Source of the DNA: Pseudomonas alliivorans
GTDB lineage: Bacteria; Pseudomonadota; Gammaproteobacteria; Pseudomonadales; Pseudomonadaceae
Direction: 5' to 3'
DNA length: 64,000 nt
Assembly: GCF_017826695.1 (NCBI RefSeq)
Contig: NZ_JAFFZW010000005.1
Location: forward strand, 62,001 to 126,000
In this document: one piece after another, positions 29,270 to 37,080 of the stretch
How the letters are laid out: every line of letters starts with the position of its first letter
Position numbering within the stretch: the stretch's first letter is position 1
Notes under the pieces: model-generated
Database searches by the model: none
Told to the model about the DNA's origin: nothing
The model's input: only the letters and a program-made list of their open reading frames with translations
Position numbers and translations under genes: made by a program

Positions 29270-30220
29270 ATGAGCCTTCACGAAACCTTCGGTCAGCCGC
29301 TGCTGACCTTCCCTGATTCCGACAAAAGCCCGCTGAGCATTCGCGCCAAGGCGCTGGTCTTCATCGACCCGCGTTCGCGCCAGTTGCGCGAGGAAATGGA
29401 ATTGCTGGCGCCGCGTTCGCTGCCCGTGTTGATTCGCGGGGAGTCGGGGACGGGCAAGGAATTACTGGCGCGGCATATTCATCGCGGCAGTGATCGCTCC
29501 GGCCTGTTCGTCTCCGTTAACTGCGGCGCCATCAGCCCGACCTACGCCGATGCCGAGCTGTTCGGCTACGCGGCAGGAGCGCACAGCGGCTCGGTCAGCA
29601 GCCGCGCAGGCTGGTTCGGTTCGGCCAACGGCGGCACCCTGTATCTGGATGAAATCGGTGACTTGCCACTGCCCATCCAGGTGAAGTTGCTGGCGGCGCT
29701 GGAGAACCACGAAGTCACCCGAGTCGGTGCGCATCAGCCCAGTCCGTTAGACGTGCGGCTGGTGGCGGCGACCAGCATCGATCTGGCGCAGGCGGTGGCG
29801 GCCGGAAAATTCAATGAGCGGCTTTACGACTACCTGCGCGAAGGAAAACTCGACCTGCCAGCGTTGCGCGAGCAGCCCGGCAACATCCTGCCGCTGGCCG
29901 AGTACTTCGTCGGTATCTACAGCCAGCGTCTGAATCTGCCTGTGCAACTGGTCAGCGAGGCCGCGCAGAAAACGCTGGAAGCCTACAGTTGGCCCGGCAA
30001 TACCCGCGAGCTTGAGAACGTCATCCATTTTGCGCTGCTGGTCAGCCAGGGCGACGAAATCCAGCCCGAAGACATTCACCTGCCCGAACTCGCCAGCCCT
30101 CTTGCACAGATCGAGCATCAGACCCGGCGGCTGCTCGCTGAAGACGATCCCGGGCAGCTTGCTGCGCTCAGGCAATTATTGGAAACAATCAACGAACGGC
30201 TTGAGCAAGACCCGGCATAA
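29270..30220 (+). CDS. Sigma-54 activator AAA+ protein lacking a DNA-binding domain
   Basis: A 316-residue bacterial enhancer-binding-type AAA+ protein. Walker A is GESGTGKELLAR and Walker B GGTLYLDEIGDLP. The sensor region VRLVAATSIDL and the WPGNTRELENVIHFALL block are present. Two things are odd. The sigma-54-contacting GAFTGA loop reads GAHSGS, and the protein ends about 60 residues after the AAA+ core without a Fis-type helix-turn-helix. It resembles SfnR-type sulfur regulators by context. It may act with a partner or may no longer remodel sigma-54. ATP binding looks intact. Confidence 0.82.
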   Translation: MSLHETFGQPLLTFPDSDKSPLSIRAKALVFIDPRSRQLREEMELLAPRSLPVLIRGESGTGKELLARHIHRGSDRSGLFVSVNCGAISPTYADAELFGYAAGAHSGSVSSRAGWFGSANGGTLYLDEIGDLPLPIQVKLLAALENHEVTRVGAHQPSPLDVRLVAATSIDLAQAVAAGKFNERLYDYLREGKLDLPALREQPGNILPLAEYFVGIYSQRLNLPVQLVSEAAQKTLEAYSWPGNTRELENVIHFALLVSQGDEIQPEDIHLPELASPLAQIEHQTRRLLAEDDPGQLAALRQLLETINERLEQDPA

Positions 30221-30275
30221 CCCTTGTCGCAGAGCGCTGCTGATGAGGTCGAACAGGACTTTGAGAAAAAAAGCA

Positions 30276-30311
30276 TAAGCATTTGCTTAAAAAGTCTTTT
30301 CTCGGAATAAG
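30276..30311 (+). promoter_or_regulatory. Palindrome and sulfur-unit element upstream of the orphan metQ gene
   Basis: TAAGCATTTGCTTA (30276-30289) is a 14-base inverted repeat. It is followed by TCTTTTCTCGGAATAAG (30295-30311), the clearest match to the element at 58192-58206. Both lie 110-145 bases before the metQ-like start. Confidence 0.4.
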
Positions 30312-30418
30312 AAATCTCGGTAATGTCCACATGATGTCGCAGCACGGGATAGCGCCGCGGCAAACCACTGAAAAGGCGTCATTTTTTGTGACGCTCACGG
30401 ATTCGCTAAGGACATTGC

Positions 30419-31201
30419 ATGAAAAAGACGTTGTTGATGACCGCTCTGGCGGCTGCTTTCTCGATTGGCCTGGCGCACGCCGGTGAAAAACTGGTTGTGG
30501 GCGCCACGCCTGTGCCGCATGCGGAAATCCTTGAGCTGATCAAGCCGACCCTGGCCAAGGAAGGTGTGGACCTGGAAATCAAGGTCTTCACTGACTATGT
30601 TCAGCCGAACGTGCAGTTGAGCGAGAAGCGTCTGGACGCCAACTACTTCCAGACCAAGCCTTACCTGGATGGCTTCAACAAAGGCAAGGGCACCAACCTG
30701 GTAACGGGTGTTGGCGTACACGTCGAACCTTTCGGCGGATACTCCAAAAAGTACAAGAAAATTGCCGATTTGCCTGAAGGCGCAACCGTTGCCATTCCGA
30801 ACGAAGGCAGCAACGCCGGTCGCGCACTGCTTCTGCTGCAGAAGAACGGTCTGATCACCCTGAAAGACCCGACCAACGCGCTGGCCACGCCGAAAGACAT
30901 CGCCACCAACCCGAAGAAACTCAAGTTCCGCGAGCTGGAATCGGCTGTACTGCCGCGCGCACTGGGTCAGGTTGACCTGGCCTTGATCAACACCAACTAC
31001 GCGCTGGAAGCCAAACTCAATCCGCAGAAAGACGCCCTGATCATTGAAGGTGCCGATTCGCCGTACGTGAACTTCCTGGTTACCCGCGAAGACAACGCCA
31101 ACAGCGACGCCATCCAGAAACTGTCCAAGGCCCTGACCAGTCAGGAAGTCAAAGACTTCATCAACAAGAAGTACGACGGCGCGGTACTGCCGGCGTTCTG
31201 A
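30419..31201 (+). CDS. MetQ/NlpA-family substrate-binding protein (orphan)
   Basis: A 260-residue periplasmic binding protein of the NlpA/MetQ family. It has a signal peptide (MKKTLLMTALAAAFSIGLAHA) without a lipobox cysteine, so it is probably soluble in the periplasm. Family blocks include GATPVPHAEILE, DANYFQTKPYLDGFNK and ALINTNYALEA. Ligands in the family are D- or L-methionine and related thioethers. No cognate metN or metI adjoins it. It may feed the MetNI encoded at 51373-53128, or use another importer. Confidence 0.88.
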   Translation: MKKTLLMTALAAAFSIGLAHAGEKLVVGATPVPHAEILELIKPTLAKEGVDLEIKVFTDYVQPNVQLSEKRLDANYFQTKPYLDGFNKGKGTNLVTGVGVHVEPFGGYSKKYKKIADLPEGATVAIPNEGSNAGRALLLLQKNGLITLKDPTNALATPKDIATNPKKLKFRELESAVLPRALGQVDLALINTNYALEAKLNPQKDALIIEGADSPYVNFLVTREDNANSDAIQKLSKALTSQEVKDFINKKYDGAVLPAF

Positions 31202-31239
31202 TTGAACTGATTGCGACCACGCTCTGCGCATAAGTTGCT

Positions 31240-31272
31240 GGACACCGCGGCCTCTTCGGGGCCGCGATGTCC
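31240..31272 (+). terminator. Possible terminator after the orphan metQ gene
   Basis: A long GC-rich stem with a short TCTTCGG-type loop closes 39 bases after the stop. The lack of a T-run lowers confidence. Confidence 0.4.
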
Positions 31273-31289
31273 CTCAGCAAACACGCAGT

Positions 31290-31350
31290 TGTGGGAGGCG
31301 GCTTGCCGGGGATGAAGTCAGCACGGTTTGTCAGAACAATCGCCGTCATT
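31290..31350. repeat. REP copy with decayed partner arm
   Basis: GTGGGAGGCGGCTTGCCGG is an intact family-1 REP. The loop-like CGGTTTGTCAG and a stub ATCGCCG follow, so this appears to be a REPIN whose right arm is truncated. Confidence 0.7.
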
Positions 31351-31462
31351 ATTCATCGTCAGACTGCCGCCCGGATCAAACTCACGCCCATGGGATATAG
31401 GCTCAGCCAGCCTCTACCGTTTATCGGGGAGCTTCAGGGCGCGCTGAGACGTCCCATACCCC

Positions 31463-31560
31463 TCAAAACGCCAACGTCACCCGCGCATTCAACGCCTGAT
31501 CGGTCGTGTCGCTGCCGATCTGTCCGTTGTAGCTCACGCCCACGCTCAGGCGTTCACAGA
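31463..31560 (-). pseudogene. Duplicated 3' end of the PAP2 autotransporter gene
   Basis: Bases 31465-31549 match 33725-33809, the very end of the autotransporter gene, with two mismatches in 85. On the minus strand the fragment reads ERLSVGVSYNGQIG through ARVTLAF and then a TGA stop; the intact gene uses TAA. There is no upstream gene body. The fragment lies in the same orientation as the intact copy 2,260 bases away and abuts the end of the immunity gene, so the two copies bracket the toxin-immunity cassette as direct repeats. Confidence 0.88.
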
Positions 31561-31567
31561 CTCGTGA

Positions 31568-32185
31568 TCAGGCTTCTGGAAACCCCCACTCCTGAAGCGG
31601 CGAGAGTTGAGAAAGAAATTCAAGATGCTCGATGACTTTAACTTTTTGTAGATTTTTCAGTTCCATGGGACCGCCAAGTGCGAGAGCGGGTACGAAGCCA
31701 TACATTTCATCGCTTTTAAGCATGCCAAGCACTTCAAGAGCGGGTTTAAAAAGCTCGATAAGATCATTATGGTCAGGCTCTAGGCACGAAAAAAAAACTC
31801 TAGCTCCAAGATCAAGCTTATCCTCCGTAAACATTGAGGAATGTGAAGAGAAGCGCCCCATCAGCGAGGATATTGTCAAGCAATGCCCTTTTCTCTCTCC
31901 CCAGACATAAAGCACTCCAAAAGCACCGCGTGCAATGACATGATAATCATCTTGCCCATAAAACTCTGTACCCGCGAGCCACTGATCGAGTATTTCTTGA
32001 TAGGGCTGAGGATTGACGACCCAAAACATCCCACTTGCATACCCGCACCAGCCGTACTCGCTCCAATAATCTAATAGCTGCTTGGGAAGTTTTCCTTGGT
32101 ATCGGGCAATGCTTGACTCTGGAACCTCCTCTCGAATGATTGAAGGCCCAAAGTTTTTAACAAAATATGCATAATCCTCATCCAC
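31568..32185 (-). CDS. Tdi1-like immunity protein (GAD-like + DUF1851)
   Basis: A 205-residue cytoplasmic protein. The N-terminal ~100 residues match a GAD-like domain (FVKNFGPSIIREEVP, LLDYWSEYGWCGYASGMFWVVNP). The C-terminal part matches DUF1851/Tdi1_C (ARGAFGVLYVWGE, VFFSCLEPDHNDL, PALALGG). Tdi1 is the immunity partner of the Ntox15 DNase Tde1, and the upstream gene here encodes an Ntox15-type toxin. The start chosen is GTG at 32185, because AAGGAG lies exactly six bases before it and MDEDYAYFVKNFGP fits the family. The ATG at 32221 would overlap the toxin gene and has a poor ribosome site. The gene is visibly AT-richer than its neighbours. Confidence 0.82.
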   Translation of the reverse strand: MDEDYAYFVKNFGPSIIREEVPESSIARYQGKLPKQLLDYWSEYGWCGYASGMFWVVNPQPYQEILDQWLAGTEFYGQDDYHVIARGAFGVLYVWGERKGHCLTISSLMGRFSSHSSMFTEDKLDLGARVFFSCLEPDHNDLIELFKPALEVLGMLKSDEMYGFVPALALGGPMELKNLQKVKVIEHLEFLSQLSPLQEWGFPEA

Positions 32186-32195
32186 AATTTGCTCC

Positions 32196-33557
32196 TTATC
32201 TACACCTTTCAAGTTTTGCATTAATCTTCATAGCGCCACGATCAGTCTTGGGAATACTTTTCGCCGCCACGTCGAGACCGCTGATGCGAGCAGACCATTG
32301 AGGCCCTATACTCGAGTTAATACGCCGATCACCGAAATCATTAATTCTGTCTTTTCCTCCGGCAGAAAGATCCGGATTATGCAGTGCAGCCAAAGTGTTC
32401 ATTTTTTCCGAGGCTAGCTGGTTGGCTAAATTTTTTGCCTGCCCCACTGAGATATTTTTTGACCTTAACTCACGAAAAAGATCGACCACCATATTGTTCG
32501 TGAATTGCTCTCGCGCGGCTTTAGCCACCTTCGGATCCCTAACCACATCCTTACTCGTAAACGCTTCCCGCCCCTTCAAATACTCATCCACCGTCAGATC
32601 ATTCAACCCCTTCTGCTGACCCGCCAACTGCCGGTCAAACTCAGGAATCCGATCAAGGTGTTTCGGGCTCACATTGAAGCATGGCACCTTGTGCTCCGGC
32701 ATGCCTGACAGTTTTCTGGATGGCGGCTGGTCCGCTTGATGAGGGGGAGGTGGTGCCGGTTGTTCATCACGGCCAACTGCACTTCTACGCGGCTCGGATT
32801 GTGGCAGGTCGGTGCGCCTCTTCAGCGCGTCCTCGTGTTTGAGCATCCACTGCCCCAACCTTGCGCCTTTTGAGCTGGCCTGCATTTCACTCGCCAGCAC
32901 AGAAGCGTTACCACGACCACGGGTGAGGTACGCAACGATGGCACCCAATAACAGCAGCACCATTTCTTCATGGCCTCGCGCGATCTGATCCGCAGCCCTG
33001 TCTACAGCCTGGAAGTCATCACCGCCAAAGGGGTTGAGGCCATGATCTCCTCGTGTGCCGTTCCACACGATGGAAATCCCGCTCAGGTAATACTCACCGA
33101 TACGCGGCAGGTTATCGACGAGGAATTCGGCAATCGACATCAAGCCCAACGCACTCAGTATCCAGGTGCTGACCTGCAAGCCCATCATTGCGCCCGCAGC
33201 GCCGAACGGAACAGCTCCTGCACCACCAAACAAAGTACCCACGCCAGCCCCTATGGCACCTCCGGTCAAGGTGCTACCTGCGACAATCATGGCGACCTGG
33301 GTTGCAACGTCGATCAGATCATTGACGATACTGGAGATGTCGATGTCCGAAAAACGTCGCCTCAACCTGTTGGCAGCCGTCCATTCAGCACGGGTAAATG
33401 CGCTTCTGAGGTGGTTGATGCGGCGGAGATGGAGCGCTAGCGTCGGGACGGGTTTATTGTTGTGGATGCGGTAAGTGCCGCCACCTTGATAACCCACGCT
33501 GTGGGTAATGCGGTTTTCTATCTCGAACCATGTGGGCACGATATTCCATATCGGCAT
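32196..33557 (-). CDS. Tde1-like polymorphic toxin (glycine-zipper N-terminus, Ntox15 C-terminus)
   Basis: A 453-residue toxin. The N-terminal ~250 residues resemble the DUF6861-type head of Pseudomonas polymorphic toxins. They include a glycine-zipper/hydrophobic stretch (GGAIGAGVGTLFGGAGAVP) of the type linked in Tde effectors to delivery across the target envelope. A proline-rich linker follows. The last ~150 residues match Ntox15: VPCFNVSPK at its start, the catalytic HxxD motif as HNPD (H393, D396), then AGGKDRINDFGDRRINSSIG. DNase activity is expected from the family. The start MPIWNIVPTW at 33557 has AGGGAGA upstream. No VgrG, PAAR or T6SS core gene is in the window. Confidence 0.82.
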   Translation of the reverse strand: MPIWNIVPTWFEIENRITHSVGYQGGGTYRIHNNKPVPTLALHLRRINHLRSAFTRAEWTAANRLRRRFSDIDISSIVNDLIDVATQVAMIVAGSTLTGGAIGAGVGTLFGGAGAVPFGAAGAMMGLQVSTWILSALGLMSIAEFLVDNLPRIGEYYLSGISIVWNGTRGDHGLNPFGGDDFQAVDRAADQIARGHEEMVLLLLGAIVAYLTRGRGNASVLASEMQASSKGARLGQWMLKHEDALKRRTDLPQSEPRRSAVGRDEQPAPPPPHQADQPPSRKLSGMPEHKVPCFNVSPKHLDRIPEFDRQLAGQQKGLNDLTVDEYLKGREAFTSKDVVRDPKVAKAAREQFTNNMVVDLFRELRSKNISVGQAKNLANQLASEKMNTLAALHNPDLSAGGKDRINDFGDRRINSSIGPQWSARISGLDVAAKSIPKTDRGAMKINAKLERCR

Positions 33558-33722
33558 CCAGCGTCTCCCTGACGTTTGTGGATCATTACGCTGGGACGAT
33601 AGGGATGGAGGGGAAGTGAAGTCAAAGCGGTTTGGGCATTTCTGATTGGTCCTACGCATTGCGTCGTAGAGTCTGACGCGCTGCCCGCTTTATCAGAAAC
33701 GGGCAGCGACTGCAGTGCTTGA

Positions 33723-36700
33723 TTAAAACGCCAACGTCACTCGCGCATTCAACGCCTGATCGGTCGTGTCGCTGCCGATCTGTCCGTTGTAGCTCACGCC
33801 TACGCTCAGCTTTTCACTCAGCCCCAGGTCCACGCCCGCGCCCAACACGGCTGCGTTGCGCGCAATCGGTGCGCCGGAGAGTGCGAAGGTGTCGCCGCCG
33901 CTGAAGGCTGCGCGGCTTTCGGGTGTCACGTCGCCGAACGCACGGCGCCAGCCGACGGTGGCGTTGGGCTGGACGTCAACGCTGCCCACGTTCATGTGCG
34001 TGGCTGCCCGCAGGCCGAGAGTGCTGAAGGTGACGTGGTTTTCCTCGGATTTGTTGCGCAGGCTGATGGCGTTGCTGTTTTCGTCGAAGCCGTCGGTGTC
34101 CAGCCTTACATGGGCAAGGTTGGCGAAGGGTTCGAGTTGCGCGTTGCCCAGTTCGATGGCATAGCCGAGCTCACCGAATACCTGATTGGTCGCGGCCTGA
34201 TAATCCTGCTTGAAGCGCTCGGAAGAGCCCGGCAGGTCCAGCGTGCGCTTGGCCGTCAGGTCATGCCAGGTTCGCACTGCACCCAGACGCAGGCCCAGTT
34301 GGCCCCATTTTGCGCCGCCGTAGACACCCAAGTGGTAGTTGTCACTGTCGCTCGAACCCGACGCATGGCGCAGGTCGAAACTGCTGCGGCTGAAACCGGC
34401 GAGCGCACCGACACGCCAGGTATCGTTGACCGGCACGTCGGCACCGAACAACAGACCGCTGGTATGGCTGTCCAGGCCAGAGGCGTCTTGGGTGCTGTCG
34501 GTTCGGCCGGTTGCGCCAATGGCCTGAGTCCAGACCAGACCGCGAGAGGCATCGCCTGCCAGGGTTTGCGAAGCGCCACCGGACGCTTGCCCGGATTGCG
34601 ACTGCTGCAGTCGGTCTGCAATGGCGTTACGCACCAGGCGACTGTCTTCAATCAATGCAGACTGAGTCGAGGCATGCAGTTCGTTCGATAGCGCGTTGAA
34701 GGTCGCTTGCGCGGTTTGCGCGTCTTCCTGCACAACGCTTCTCCACAGCGCATTGCCTGCGCCTGCGCTATCCAGTCCCTGAGCGACTGCCCGGGCGTTG
34801 CGACTGTTCGCGAGGCTGGCGAAGCTTTGCGCGTTGCGGTCAAGCGTCAGGCCGACGTCGGTTGCGGTGTAATTGAGGGTGGGCGTCAGGAACGCGAAGT
34901 TCGATTGCACGTTGTTGAACGTGCCGTTGATGCCGCCCGCTGCCGAGAGGATCGAGTAACGGCTCGCCGCGACCCAGTTGCCGGCCTCGACCAGTGAAAC
35001 GGTGGCGTTGTTCAGCGTGGCGCGGCCTGTGGCGACAATGCGGTCGGCGTTACCGGCGGCATCCGACTCGATCTGATAGACCGAACCCTGCGCAAAGTTG
35101 ACGTTGCCGTTGACGTTCAGCTGGCCCACGGAATTGCCCGGCGCGACGACACCGCCTGACGCCGCATTGATGCCGCCCACCGAGCCATTGCCACCCAGCA
35201 CTGCACCTGAGTTCACGGTCACGACCGAGTTGCCGAGGTTGCCGTTCACCGCCAGTCGCCCCGCCTGCACAGTGGTCGCGCCGGACAGGCTGCTGTTGCC
35301 GGTCAGGTTCAACGAGCCTGCGCCTTGTTTGATCAATGCGCCGTTGCCGGTGATAGCGTTGCTGAAGGTGTCATTGGTCGACTGATCGAGCACCAGCGTC
35401 GCGTTGTCGGTGATTGTCCCGCTGCCGAACGCCTGGGCGTGACCGGTCAGGACGCCGCCGTTGATGACAGTGCCCCCCGAGTAAGTGTTGTTGCCAGTCA
35501 GCATCAGGTTGCCAGTGCCGTTCTTGATCAGGCCGCCGGTGCCTGAAATGTCGTTGCGCCAGGCATCGATGGCGTTATAGCCGCCAAGGCTGGCGTTCAT
35601 GTTGACCGTGACGTTGGAATTGAATGCGCCATAACCGTCACCTGCGGCGTACAGGTTCAAACGGCCGTAGCCATTGGACTGATCGATTACTGCGTACCCC
35701 GAAGAAATCTCGGTGGTGCCCAGAATCTCGCGGCGCTGGCTGGCGTCCAGGTACGGGAAGCGGGTTTCCAGCAGCACTTCAGCGTTGACCGGCACCACGG
35801 GCGCGAGGTTGGTCGGGCCGACCGGGCTGAAACCGTAGGTCATGCGTGCGGTGTACAGCGCCTTGTCCTGGGCGTGTTGGGACGTGCGGTCGGTAGCCGG
35901 ATCAATCTTCGCCACACAGTTATTCACATCGCCGCCACACTGCGCGGTGAAGTAGGCCAGCGCTTGGGCGCGGGCATCGGCGCGCAGCTGGGCGTTGGTC
36001 GGGTTGGACAGGTTGTCGATGGCGAAATAGGTGGCCGTGATACGCCCGCCCATCACATCGAAAGGCGAGTGCATACCGGCTTCGATGCGGTTATCACCAA
36101 TGTCCGAGGCACGCAGCATTAGTTCGCTATAGCGCTCGGGAATCGCATAGGCGAGGGCGATGGATGACAGGTACGCCGCGTTGGTGTGGCCACTCGGGAA
36201 GCCCGAATCGCTGGCGGGCGTGGTGCTTTTTGCCGGGCGCAGAGAAGGCTGCACCACGAATTCCAGATTCTGGCCGTCCAGCGTCTGACGCCACGGACGC
36301 GGGTACAGATAATGGGACTTGGCGGGGGTGGTGGACGCGTCGTTACGCACGGCTCCGACCAGATCGACGACCTTGCCCAGTGCCGAGGATGAGCTGCCCG
36401 CGCCGTTGCCCTTGTCGTCGTACTTCACGGTCTTGTTGGTGTCGTCGAACTGGGTAATGGTGGTGAAGGCGCCGGAGCCTGTCTTGTACGCATCGCTCAG
36501 CGAGCCCAGACCACTGATGGCGCTGTAGCTCTGGTCGCGGCGGTCATCGAAATACGCGGCGGTTTCCTGCGCGAGTGTGCGCGAGTTGGCGCGGTCGAGT
36601 ACCAGTTGCAGGTTGCGCCTGAGCAGGCTTTGACCCAGCGCGGTCGGCGTGCCGGTGTCCCAGGTCGCGCCGGTCGTCCACAAGGTGTTGAAGCCCGATA

Positions 36701-36821
36701 GCAGGTCAACGCCGTTGATGCGGTCATCCCCTGACCTGCCTGCTGCGTGTACTGAAACTGCAAGCAGCGACAGTATCAACGTCGATACCATGACATGGGC
36801 GGTGGGTTTGACGCTCGGCAT
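33723..36821 (-). CDS. Autotransporter with a PAP2-type acid phosphatase passenger
   Basis: A 1,032-residue type Va autotransporter. After a signal peptide (STLILSLLAVSVHAA), residues ~30-330 form a PAP2/vanadium-haloperoxidase-type phosphatase. All three motif blocks are present: K168-x6-R175-P176, P209-S-G-H212, and N244-R245-x5-H251-x3-D254, where asparagine replaces the usual serine. PATR-type beta-helix repeats (GTGNLMLTGNNTYSGG, GAGSLNLTGNSSLSG) occupy ~430-560. The C-terminal ~280 residues are the outer-membrane barrel ending in ARVTLAF. A surface phosphatase is expected. The frame extends upstream via TTG at 37010, but MPSVKPTAHV starts directly before the signal peptide. Its 3' end is duplicated at 31463-31560. 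Confidence 0.88.
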   Translation of the reverse strand: MPSVKPTAHVMVSTLILSLLAVSVHAAGRSGDDRINGVDLLSGFNTLWTTGATWDTGTPTALGQSLLRRNLQLVLDRANSRTLAQETAAYFDDRRDQSYSAISGLGSLSDAYKTGSGAFTTITQFDDTNKTVKYDDKGNGAGSSSSALGKVVDLVGAVRNDASTTPAKSHYLYPRPWRQTLDGQNLEFVVQPSLRPAKSTTPASDSGFPSGHTNAAYLSSIALAYAIPERYSELMLRASDIGDNRIEAGMHSPFDVMGGRITATYFAIDNLSNPTNAQLRADARAQALAYFTAQCGGDVNNCVAKIDPATDRTSQHAQDKALYTARMTYGFSPVGPTNLAPVVPVNAEVLLETRFPYLDASQRREILGTTEISSGYAVIDQSNGYGRLNLYAAGDGYGAFNSNVTVNMNASLGGYNAIDAWRNDISGTGGLIKNGTGNLMLTGNNTYSGGTVINGGVLTGHAQAFGSGTITDNATLVLDQSTNDTFSNAITGNGALIKQGAGSLNLTGNSSLSGATTVQAGRLAVNGNLGNSVVTVNSGAVLGGNGSVGGINAASGGVVAPGNSVGQLNVNGNVNFAQGSVYQIESDAAGNADRIVATGRATLNNATVSLVEAGNWVAASRYSILSAAGGINGTFNNVQSNFAFLTPTLNYTATDVGLTLDRNAQSFASLANSRNARAVAQGLDSAGAGNALWRSVVQEDAQTAQATFNALSNELHASTQSALIEDSRLVRNAIADRLQQSQSGQASGGASQTLAGDASRGLVWTQAIGATGRTDSTQDASGLDSHTSGLLFGADVPVNDTWRVGALAGFSRSSFDLRHASGSSDSDNYHLGVYGGAKWGQLGLRLGAVRTWHDLTAKRTLDLPGSSERFKQDYQAATNQVFGELGYAIELGNAQLEPFANLAHVRLDTDGFDENSNAISLRNKSEENHVTFSTLGLRAATHMNVGSVDVQPNATVGWRRAFGDVTPESRAAFSGGDTFALSGAPIARNAAVLGAGVDLGLSEKLSVGVSYNGQIGSDTTDQALNARVTLAF

Positions 36822-36933
36822 ATTGCTGTCCTGCACGCAGTTGAAAGAAGGCGCTGACGCTAACAAGCCGTTCTTACAACTGGATGTATCGCCCGTGACA
36901 CATTTATGTGGGGCTCGCAGCACACACTTGGAC

Positions 36934-36957
36934 TGTGGGAGGCGGCTTGCCGGCGAT
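36934..36957. repeat. Single REP sequence
   Basis: TGTGGGAGGCGGCTTGCCGG then CGAT is a complete family-1 REP without an inverted partner nearby. It lies in the gap between the autotransporter and dioxygenase genes. Confidence 0.8.
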
Positions 36958-37080
36958 AGATGGCCAGCGGGCAGGGTGCTATCCCATTCCGCGCTATGCA
37001 TATTCCCCAACGGTATTTAAAATCCGTTTCTTATAGCTATACAGTTCCTGCTTCAGTCACATTCTGGAGTCGGAGTTCTC

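Larger units (their letters stand above)
31202..31462. other. Non-coding gap holding a hairpin and a REP copy
   Basis: The gap behind metQ holds a GGACACCGCGGCC / GGCCGCGATGTCC hairpin (31240-31272) without a T-run, then a single REP sequence (31290-31314). I see no gene in it. It ends at the autotransporter 3' remnant. Confidence 0.6.

Noticed and set aside
32219..32221. ATG start for the immunity gene
   Set aside because: It overlaps the toxin gene and has a poor ribosome site; the GTG at 32185 has AAGGAG at ideal spacing and fits the family N-terminus.
31463..33820. Insertion sequence or transposon as carrier of the toxin cassette
   Set aside because: No transposase, no terminal inverted repeats and no short target duplication were seen; only the ~85-bp gene-end direct repeats.
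37010..37020. TTG start for the autotransporter giving 63 extra residues
   Set aside because: The extension runs through the REP sequence and precedes the signal peptide, which would then be internal.
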